Assembly: GCA_002150815.3 (NCBI GenBank)
Contig: NDFF03000007.1
Span: 62,001-126,000, forward strand
DNA: 64,000 bases
DNA from: Grammothele lineata
Taxonomy: Eukaryota > Basidiomycota > Agaricomycetes > Polyporales > Polyporaceae
Reading direction: 5' to 3'
Within the stretch, counting starts at the first letter, position 1; the number at the start of each line of letters is the position of its first letter. Below, piece after piece: positions 56,318 through 64,000 of this stretch. Made by a program: the position numbers and the translations under genes. The notes below the pieces were generated by a model. It was not told where the DNA came from. It did not search any database and worked only from the letters and a program-made list of their open reading frames with translations.

Positions 56318-57974
56318 ATGATAGGCCAGTCGCTCCCTGAATACATCTTCATACGTCTTTCCATCGTCGGTCTCCGCCTCATCGCACCTCTCAGCATTGC
56401 CTATATTTTTCTCAGCGCGTACCAAGGATATTTCCTATATTCTCGTCTCCTCGGATATTACGCTCTAGCTGAGGCTAGTTTCTATCTTTTTGTCTTCTTG
56501 CCAAGGACAAGACTTTTGCAGAAGGTACGAGTCGTCTGCTGGTTTCCTCGCGAGCGCATGTCTCGTTGCACGCAGACGGGCTGTAATCGCCATGTGTGCT
56601 CAGTCTAGAGACTGACACGCTTGTCCCGGCAGGCGGCTATCCATCCACCTCTTCCACCACGAGAAGTCCGCGAGTCTTTGTTTGCAAGATGCTTCGCGAG
56701 CGTACGCGACAGCGCAGGCGCATCCGGGTGGTTCATGTCTGCTGCTCCCCATACCATCAAGCGCGATAACCTCGTCGAATGGCTTCTCTGGGCCATCTTC
56801 GGCGTGCATAAGAGCGAGATGAAAGAGGAATGGGTAGAGGAGATAGAAGGGTACCTGAACAAGATGCAGAGTGTCCTCGGAACCAAGCTCGAGGAAGGCT
56901 GGGATAAGACTGTGCGTTGCATGAAGGTCACTCTCGATCCTGTGGACGCCGTACATAGACCATTAATTTGGTATTTGGTGAGTCTCCTTCTCCTCATAAC
57001 CCAACGTATCCTCACATACGCAAGACTGTCGCTGTTGTAGATACCGTTACGGCCACGACTCTAATGCTCAGCGGGTTCCGGCACTATACATCTGGAAATT
57101 GGACTACATGCTTCCCCCCTCGCACATTTACCGTTTTGTCATGCAAGGCACCCCATCCCGACGTCGTCTACTGGTACCGTCCTCATAGGTCGAAGACGAA
57201 GGATCCTATACTCTTCCTCCATGGTATCGGGGTACGTATTTCGCCCTTCACCGTTTCGCTAACCACTCATGTTCCGTCCTGTAGATCGGTCTCTGGCCGT
57301 ATGTCCCCTTCCTCCGCGAAATCGCCGAGCGCGATCCCGACGTAGGCATCATCGCCATCGAAACCCTCTGTATCTCCATGCGCATCTCCCCGCCACCCCT
57401 CTCCCGCCCCGCCATGCTCACCGCCCTCCGCGCGCTACTCGACGCCCACGCCTTCCCGCGCGTCGTCCTCGCAGGCCACTCCTACGGCACCGTCGCCGCC
57501 GCACACGTCCTCCGCGACCCCGCGCTCGCCGCGCGCGTCTCCGCGTGCCTCCTCGTCGACCCCATCCCGTTCCTCCTCCACCTCCCCGCGGTCGCGTACA
57601 ACTTCGTGTACAGGCCGCCCCGCGCGGCGAACGAGTGGCAGATGTGGTACTTCGCGAGCCGTGACCCGGACATTGCGCGCGCGCTGGCGAGGCATTTCTT
57701 CTGGGCGGAGAATATCTTGTGGAAGGAGGACCTCGAAGGACGGCGTGTGGCTGTTGTGCTCAGTGGGCGTGATCAGCTTGTTGACGCGAAGGAGGTGAGG
57801 GAATACCTGACGGGCGAGAAGCAGGGAGCGGAGAGGTTCAGGTGGAAGGAAGGCGATCTGGAGGTGCTGTATTACGCGGGGATCGACCATGCGCAAGTGT
57901 TCGATACGGCGAAGTCTCGGCGGCCGATGTTGGACATTGTTCACGAACTTGTGCAGTCTGATTCACAATCATGA
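56318..57974 (+). CDS. Membrane-anchored alpha/beta hydrolase
   Basis: Exons 56318-56524, 56633-56977, 57025-57231 and 57285-57974 join in phase to about 482 residues. The N-terminus has two hydrophobic segments (LRLIAPLSIAYIFLSAY and LLGYYALAEASFYLFVFL), so the protein is probably membrane-bound. The hydrolase domain starts around DPILFLHGIGIGLWPYVPFL (oxyanion-hole HG). The nucleophile elbow is GHSYG near 57475, the acid is probably Asp in VVLSGRDQLVDAKE, and the His is in YYAGIDHAQVFD. All three catalytic positions are present. Substrate unknown, a lipid or ester is most likely. Intron 3 acceptor at 57024 was chosen because the nearer one (57040) leads to a stop. Confidence 0.85.
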
Positions 57975-58099
57975 AGAGCATCGTCTTTACGCACTTTACC
58001 TTCTTGCTCTGCTCTACGATCAGGAAGCTCCAGGCATAACAGTCAGTGCGATAAGATCGAAATTTACAACAGGCTAACACTTCATCCTGGGATCTCCTC

Positions 58100-60151
58100 C
58101 TAGCACCATTCGACCGTGCCGTCCGGTACAACAACTTCACCAGCGTCGTTATCCGAGTCGATATCACCCATAGAATTACCCCGTATGCTCGCCACTCCTG
58201 TAGCTGGGCACACGCTTTCCGGCCGATGGTCATCATAACGCAATTCCACCAGACTTGGTTCTATGCCTTCCATAGCCAGGGAGTACAGCGCTTTGCAACT
58301 CGCCGTTCCAGGACTCTCCCGCGTCACCGTTAGCCGCATAACGTCTGGCGGCGCGCCTTGCCCCACGGTGGTACCCGGAGGGAGGGGAAAGTCTTTCCAG
58401 CGTGTGCGCCTCTCCGGGTGGGTTTCGTCTTTGCTCCACTTCTCGACTGCCTGGCGTTCGCCTGGCACTGCCATCGAACCACGGCTCGAGCCTCCCAAGC
58501 GCGGGGGATGCGTTGTCCATCCGTCGATCGCGAAAGCCGCGTAGATGGTATTCCGGACCTGGTCGTCTGCCAGCCATTGGCGATCGCGCTGACTCGGGGG
58601 CCCAAACGAAAAGGTGATGGAGGCCGTACCCGGTCTACCGTCAGTGCGAGAGATGCTCAACACTGGCATCTTGGGCGTCGCGAACGTGCAAATGTAGCCC
58701 AGCTTCCGGAGCTGGTCTTCATAGCGCGGGTGTAGCGCGAGATCGTAGTTGGCACTGTGGGCGAGCATGTCTGTGCGCGAGGCGCCGTGCGGTACCCACT
58801 GTTCTGGCTCCTGGCGTTGCAAGAGGGGGAAGACCGCGGAATGATCCCGGGCGATGTAGAGTGGCGAGGTGGTCTCGTACTGTGTATACTTTTCCGGGAG
58901 GTACACGATCCGCGCATCTTGATCTTGTGTCTCGCGCGGCCACCGGGAGACAACGGACGACTTCAGGTTATCCCGATAGTACTTGGGACTACGACAGCCA
59001 ACGATGTACTGGGGATGCCGCTCTGAAGTAGGGGAAGGGTTAGTGATGAGAAGCGCAAGCGGTGGTGATGGTACTGGTGCGCGTGTCTCGTTCGGTTCGT
59101 TGCACGCGAGGGGTACTATGTAGACGCCATCGCGAAGCTCCCCACGGGGAAGAAAGGCGTGGATTCCATGGGGAGTGGTGGAGAATGTCGGAAGTGTGTT
59201 CTTTGCGTCAAGGCATTGGATGGATACAATCTTACTGAACGCTATGGGCTGCATGACGCGGATGTCACCAGAATGTGCGAAGGCTTTGGGGCCTGGTGCT
59301 AGGAGTGCGTGGCGTTGTTGGATTGTACCATAGCCGTCCTCGGAATACCAGTCCCAGACGAATATGCTCTGGTCAGGGTCTGTCTTGAGAATTTCTTCCT
59401 GCAGCCGAAGGAAGGCCTTGTCGCCCTCCCCGTATATAGTCGGCATGTTCACCCCAAAGAGTCCCATGAGCGAGTACGCCTCATCCTCTTTGCGAGTCGT
59501 CACTCGCGACGATGCCCACGACATTCGTGCCGCGACACTGAAGTAGCCTGGCCGGACTAGATTCAAGAGGAGTTGGCTGCTGATACCAGTTATCTCCTCA
59601 ATGACGTCTGCGAGGCTGTGTTTTCCCCCTATAAGACGCCAGTCGGAGGCATACAGCATGACAATGGGCGGTGCGATGAGCTCCTGTAGGGTCCATCCAC
59701 GCGTGAACCATTTGCTCCGCCGGAAACGAGAATCGGGGGCGCGTGGATCCTCGTCTGCGTCTGTGTCTGGAAGCAGGGCATAGCACTGTGTCGCGGCAGC
59801 GTACCAGGCGTACATTGAGTTAATCGCCTCGGATAACTCCGCGCTGCTGGTCTTGTCGATGCAGCACGAGTCTATCCAAATGAGACCAAAGTCGTCATTG
59901 CGGGCGCGGAGGCAAGCGTCGCGAATCTTTGGGGAGAGACGGAAGAGGATGGCGTCTTTCCTGGCACGTAAGCGGGTCCCCGTCGCCTGCACCTCCGCGA
60001 GCACCTTGTCTTGGACTGCGCGGACGTCCTGGTAAGACTGCTCACCCCCCTGGTCAGGTAAATACCATACGTGGGAGAGGATAGCGTATCGGTTCTGGTT
60101 CGGATCGTGTATGTCTTTGAATAATCCAGTATGTGTATCCAGGAGGCGCAT
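58100..60151 (-). CDS. HET-domain protein 4
   Basis: Intronless, 683 residues, starting MRLLDTHTGLFKDIHDPNQN. Motifs: YAILSHVWYLPDQGGEQSYQ, LIWIDSCCIDKTSSAELSEA, WFTRGWTLQELIAPPIVMLY, RVTTRKEDEAYSLMGLFGVN and TIYGEGDKAFLRLQEEIL. The Cys of AYCLMG in the other copies is Ser here. The C-terminus keeps the MRLTVTRESPGTASCKALYS block and an acidic end. Opposite strand to the other three HET genes and convergent with the hydrolase, whose stop lies only 125 bp away. Intact frame. Function by family only. Confidence 0.87.
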   Translation of the reverse strand: MRLLDTHTGLFKDIHDPNQNRYAILSHVWYLPDQGGEQSYQDVRAVQDKVLAEVQATGTRLRARKDAILFRLSPKIRDACLRARNDDFGLIWIDSCCIDKTSSAELSEAINSMYAWYAAATQCYALLPDTDADEDPRAPDSRFRRSKWFTRGWTLQELIAPPIVMLYASDWRLIGGKHSLADVIEEITGISSQLLLNLVRPGYFSVAARMSWASSRVTTRKEDEAYSLMGLFGVNMPTIYGEGDKAFLRLQEEILKTDPDQSIFVWDWYSEDGYGTIQQRHALLAPGPKAFAHSGDIRVMQPIAFSKIVSIQCLDAKNTLPTFSTTPHGIHAFLPRGELRDGVYIVPLACNEPNETRAPVPSPPLALLITNPSPTSERHPQYIVGCRSPKYYRDNLKSSVVSRWPRETQDQDARIVYLPEKYTQYETTSPLYIARDHSAVFPLLQRQEPEQWVPHGASRTDMLAHSANYDLALHPRYEDQLRKLGYICTFATPKMPVLSISRTDGRPGTASITFSFGPPSQRDRQWLADDQVRNTIYAAFAIDGWTTHPPRLGGSSRGSMAVPGERQAVEKWSKDETHPERRTRWKDFPLPPGTTVGQGAPPDVMRLTVTRESPGTASCKALYSLAMEGIEPSLVELRYDDHRPESVCPATGVASIRGNSMGDIDSDNDAGEVVVPDGTVEWC

Positions 60152-61614
60152 GACAGTATGATGCCGTATGTTCGAACAATCACTGGAGACTTCGAGTCCC
60201 TGCGATAACCGTGGCTACGTCAGAGGGGAGGTAGCACTCTGAACGATCTAAGGAGGTACTCACTGATACTCCGTGAGGAGAGACCCTGGAGGGCGTAGTC
60301 AATGCTTCGAGGGCGAAGGGGAGGGATGGGTTGCAAAGGACCATTGATATTATAGTGCTACATTCGTAGAGGCAGTGTATTAGTTTGTGTGTGTGGGCCG
60401 CTGGAATCGAATACATGGGGCTCGGGCGATACTTCTTAGTTCTATTATTAACAAACTCAAAATTCTCGGCCCAGCGGATGCTATGCGGTCGCGCTGCTTG
60501 AGAAATTAGAAATGGGGTAGTAGTACTCGCATGCTGTCTGGGACATTTGATGAATATATATCCCATCATCTGCAGGTCAGCGGGTCAGTCCCAGCGGGGA
60601 AAGCCTGAAACCTACCGGTCACCGGCTCGTCTTCGTCTTCGTCTTCGTCGCTGTCGCCGCCGCCGTTGCTGGGGCCTAAATGTATAGCAAGCGGCGCCGA
60701 AGTGTCAGAAAGTGGGATCATACATAACCTGTGACTGGCCAAGAAGCGTGCAAGCACTGCCAAGAGCAAGATGAGGAACTTACTTTACGCAAATTCGGAC
60801 CACGCGCATGGGAAGGAAGTGCCATGGGCATGAATATGCACGCCACCATCACTGCATGTGCAAAAGAGTCTGGCGTCACTGCGTCCGGCATATGACATAC
60901 CAGCCGAGTCCGACTCGCTTCATCGGCGCCCCTTTCCCCTTCTCGCAGCCCCCGTTTTGCCAGTATATGCGGTTGTCGGAAACGAGAGACCCACATCTGT
61001 CTCAAAAAACACGGGATTCTGCTCGCCGTTCTACTCGGCACAGCCCCACCATAGGGACTTGAACTTGCCGTAGGTGAAGTCGAATAAGACGGTGCAGGGT
61101 CGAGGTTTGAGCACGGGGAAAGTCAGCGTGAGCTCATACGCTCGGCTTAAACAAGAGTGAACTGCACATGCAACATCGCGACTACCTCCGCGGCGCGTCA
61201 GCCCCTCCTGCAGAGAGAAAGGTAAAGAGAAAAAGGAACGTCCACTCACGTTGCCTCTCCCTTTACGATGGTTACACAGGACTCGGCCGCAGGGGGCACG
61301 CGAAGCTGATTGTGGTCTGGCTATCTCGAGCTCGTTCTCTGTTGGTTCGCTGCAACTCGACCGATCATACTTGAGGACTACTGGCCAAGAAGAGGCTGTA
61401 CGATGCTAAGGAAGGTTGACGTGGAGCGTAGACTCGGCTCCAGGTAGTCACATTACCAGAAAGCCAGTAAACATAGTGGAGCTGAGCGAACAAACATCGT
61501 GCTTGACATCGTGCGTGCAGAGATAGAATACAATCTAAATCTGCGAGATACGGTGAGTACATGGCGAGGGTGCAGCGTGGGTTTGCTTACTGCTACACTT
61601 CAATCTTCATTTGT
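60152..61614. other. 1.46-kb region without a confirmed gene
   Basis: Minus-strand pieces look partly protein-like: one frame (61249-61031) ends VLKPRPCTVLFDFTYGKFKS, and 60680-60610 encodes an acidic SDEDEDEDEPVTG run between intron-like borders (acceptor catttag near 60676, donor gtaggt near 60614). They may be exons of a small gene, but I could not assemble a consistent model. Confidence 0.35.
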
Positions 61615-62594
61615 TCAACTTCTCGAGTTCAGCCACTCGTCGATCCCATCCCAAACCACCTTCTGCTCAGCCCTCCACTCCTCCGTCTTGTCGCGCACAC
61701 ACTCCTCGCATAGCCCCTCCTTCGCCCAGTCGATGGTGATGATCCTCTCAAGTGTCTCCAAGGGCCTACAAAGCCCGTTGTCCTCCAATGCGGGTGAGAT
61801 GACGAGGGGCATCCACTTTTCCGCAAAGACGTCGGTGCAGGCCATATGTCCGGCGGTTGCGACGGTGAAGAGGACGGGGGTGAAGCGATCGACGAGATGC
61901 TGGAGGAGGGCGTCGCAGGCGGCGGCGAGATCGGCGGGAAGGGCGGGGTGGGTCGCTTCGTGTCCGGGGGCAGGTTCGTAGGGGTGGGTGGCGACGGTGT
62001 AGTAGAGCGGCTTGCGGATCTGGAGAAAATGAGTTCACAGGGGAGAAGTAGCCTGATAGGAGTGACGTACGGAGGGCAAGTCGTACTCGACCGAGAGGGC
62101 TAATGCTTCCTCAGCGTCATCCGATCGGGCAAAGACTTCGTGCCCTGCAGGGAACAGCCGCTCGAGCTGTTTCCGCGCGCGGGTATGCACAGCGGGGAAG
62201 CCGAGCTGTTTGTCCGAAGAGACGCGGAGGAGGGACGCGGCGCGGGCAAAGGGCGCGGTGTGGTCTAGAGGGCTTCACATGCCTCCATAACGCTCCTCGC
62301 GCGACAGGCAGCGGGGCGGACTCACACATCGTGGTACATGTGTTCCAGCAGGACTTCCAGGTCCGCGCTCTTCACACTGAACTCTGCAGGGATTGGCATG
62401 ACGGTGAGCCCATCGACGAGCTCGGCCTCCCCGCCAGAACTAGAAGGCGTGAGGGTGGGGAGGACGCGGGAATGGCGGTGGAGGAGGGAGCGATGAACTT
62501 TGAAGAGCGTGTCCTGAGTGCGGAGGACGAGGGAGCCATCGTCGAGCCAAAATCTTTCGTGCCGTTTGAATGTTTTCTGGTCTGGCGAGGACAT
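61615..62594 (-). CDS. BTB/POZ domain protein of the Agaricomycete type
   Basis: Exons 62594-62326, 62272-62071 and 62019-61615 agree in phase and give about 291 residues. The start MSSPDQKTFKRHERFWLDDG leads into a BTB-like fold: SLVLRTQDTLFKVHRSLLHR, then a loop and SADLEVLLEHMYHDV. After it comes the BACK-like helical part (APFARAASLLRVSSDKQLGF, EEALALSVEYDLPSV). The C-terminal third (KPLYYTVATHPYE to WLNSRS) is typical of the large fungal BTB family that lacks Kelch or other repeats. BTB proteins often dimerise and act as Cul3 adaptors; the partner here is unknown. Divergent from Hsp20. Confidence 0.82.
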
Positions 62595-63033
62595 GGCTGT
62601 GACAGAGAGCGAGGGGAGCACTCGCCAGACTCGGGATGAGATCGATGACATACGCATTGCGGCGGGACAGCCGCGGCGGGCGCCTGAGCCACAGACGCGT
62701 CGGGCGGCGACTTTCGCGCTCACCTGCTTCTGGCACGAGTCGGGCTCGAACCTCGCGCGTATTTGTGTCCCATCTCCTGGCGGAGCTGGCGTCTGTTCCC
62801 CGGTCTTTCCCGGGCCCGCCACTGCGAGAGAGTCCTCCGACTCGTGCGCTGCCCATGTGTATGGTGTGTCCTTCGAAGGAACGACGCGCGCAAGTTCAAG
62901 ATATATCCGGTCCGATGAAATTGAGGTTCAAGTATGGCGTTGCCCAGCCGCGAGCAGCTCAGATTCGACTGCTTTCCAGCCATTGGATCTTCATCTTCAC
63001 CACTAGCTACCCTCGGTCTCTCTCATAATCGCT
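62595..63033. promoter_or_regulatory. Divergent promoter region, BTB gene / Hsp20
   Basis: 440 bp. Contains ttcgaaggaa near 62872, which resembles parts of a heat-shock element but lacks canonical spacing. A pyrimidine-rich stretch lies directly before the Hsp20 ATG. Confidence 0.4.
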
Positions 63034-63626
63034 ATGTCACTTGTTTCTTCCCTCTTCAACGACTCCTTCTTCTCAACCTTTGACCGCATGTTTGGCGAGG
63101 CCTTCGCACGTCGTGCCGGTGACCGCTAAGTCGCACAGCCCCAGTTCGCGAGCAACAACGTTGCGTCGCGTGTCCTCCGCCCAAGGCACGTCTTCAACCT
63201 ACCTCAGCCTTCGCACTTTGAGCGTTCTACTATCTCATTCTACAGGATGGACGTGCATGAGGACAAGGAGAAAAACTTCATCATCGCCACGGTTGAGCTG
63301 CCCGGCATCAGCAGGCAGGACGTGATCATCGACGTCCACAACAACCACCTCGCCGTCTCGGGCGAGACGAAACCGAAGTCCGACCGGGACGAGGACGGGT
63401 TCATCGTTCGGGAGCGTCGGCTCGGGCGGTTCTCGCGAACCCTGCCTACTCCTGAGGGCGTCATGGTACGTGGCACCTCGCACCAAGTTGTGTGTCACGC
63501 AGAACGCTGACGGGATTCTGCGTGCAGCCTGAAGAGATCAAGGCCGCGATGGAGAATGGGGTTCTGACAGTGTCGTACCCTCGTCACACTCCCCAGCAGC
63601 TCCCGAAGAAGATCGCTATTGCGTGA
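63034..63626 (+). CDS. Small heat-shock protein (Hsp20/alpha-crystallin) with in-frame stop at codon 32
   Basis: Exons 63034-63185, 63246-63465 and 63528-63626 join in phase to 157 codons. The N-terminus MSLVSSLFNDSFFSTFDRMF is typical of fungal Hsp20. Before the intron the frame reads ASNNVASRVLRPR. The alpha-crystallin domain follows: MDVHEDKEKNFIIATVELPG, VIIDVHNNHLAVSGE, RRLGRFSRTLPTPEGV and PEEIKAAMENGVLTVSYPR, and the tail has the Ile-Ala motif (KKIAIA). A TAA at 63127-63129 interrupts codon 32; no GT/GC-AG intron removes it in phase. Translation could restart at the ATG at 63247 and give a domain-only protein. Intron 1 fits only with a GC donor (gcacgt). The gene is an ATP-independent holdase by family; it may be a pseudogene, or the stop may be an assembly error. 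Confidence 0.82.
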
Positions 63627-64000
63627 GCGGTGGCTCATAGCAATTGCAAGTCTTTCCCACCTCTGTCGGTCTCTGTAGCATAGTGTTCCTGCCTCTGTAT
63701 TTCTATCGCCAATGGCATGCGTTCATCCTTGACTGTTTAGCTGCCTTTTGAGAACATTTATTGAACTCTTGTTGTGTTGCGTCGTGAGACCTGACACTGT
63801 ACCAACCGTTACCGTATTACAGAACACGGCCCGCCCTTGCAATGGCTCCGAGTCGTCTCGTGGACAGAGCCGTCACAACTACGATTAGCCACTAACGCCT
63901 CCTCCCAATGCATTTTCGGTTTACTATGTGGTCGTCCTCTAAGTCAATGTGAGGCTCGTACAGAGAGTGCTCGTTCACGTCCCACGGTCACGATAGTATG
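63627..64000. other. 3' flank of Hsp20 to window end
   Basis: About 370 bp, AT-richer after the stop; no gene or repeat seen. Confidence 0.4.

Noticed and set aside
62860..62890. Heat-shock element upstream of Hsp20
   Set aside because: ttcgaaggaa lacks the required nTTCnnGAAn spacing.

Overview
The window is nuclear DNA of a filamentous basidiomycete, most probably an Agaricomycete; a polypore is my guess from the MYND, F-box and HET families. Genes are split by many introns of about 50-70 nt, coding DNA is GC-rich with mixed codon use, and the recognisable proteins (Skn7-type HSF/receiver regulator, Vps11, BuGZ-like zinc finger, BTB and Hsp20 proteins, HET proteins) are fungal. No tRNA, rRNA, CRISPR array or prokaryotic feature was seen. 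Exon borders given below were placed by eye from GT/GC...AG signals, reading-frame continuity and paralogue comparison.

Layout. 1-242: C-terminus of an unidentified gene. 551-4011: ERMP1-like M28 membrane protease. 4532-12492: three tandem MYND zinc-finger paralogues, then a decayed fourth copy at about 12710-12972. 13282-17062: two convergent F-box paralogues. 18204-22419: SKN7-type regulator with two unusually long introns. 22420-26003: GC-rich stretch without a convincing gene. 26004-34515: mobile-element region, with a complete gag-only LTR retrotransposon, a third F-box gene whose second intron holds a 2.35-kb inverted-repeat element, and a second element with perfect 48-bp inverted repeats bordered by palindromes. 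34647-36644: first HET gene. 36955-46092: conserved block of ATP synthase subunit j (ATP18) divergent from VPS11, a C2H2 zinc-finger gene, and a Rossmann-fold oxidoreductase. 47852-54100: two HET genes, a 202-bp MITE and a HET pseudogene. 54460-57974: BuGZ/ZNF207-like gene divergent from an alpha/beta hydrolase. 58100-60151: fourth HET gene, reverse strand. 61615-64000: BTB gene divergent from an Hsp20 gene that carries an in-frame stop.

There are no operons. Single-copy cell-biology genes (mitochondrial ATP synthase, HOPS/CORVET trafficking, mitotic zinc finger, stress regulator, chaperone) alternate with expanded families (MYND, F-box, HET) that are duplicated, rearranged and invaded by transposons. 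HET proteins are known in other fungi as triggers of non-self recognition and cell death; whether these four act that way here is inference. The most informative signals are the gag-only retrotransposon with near-identical LTRs, the 74-nt plus 10-nt exon pattern shared by three F-box genes, the MITE that supplies a HET stop codon, and the nonsense codon in Hsp20.
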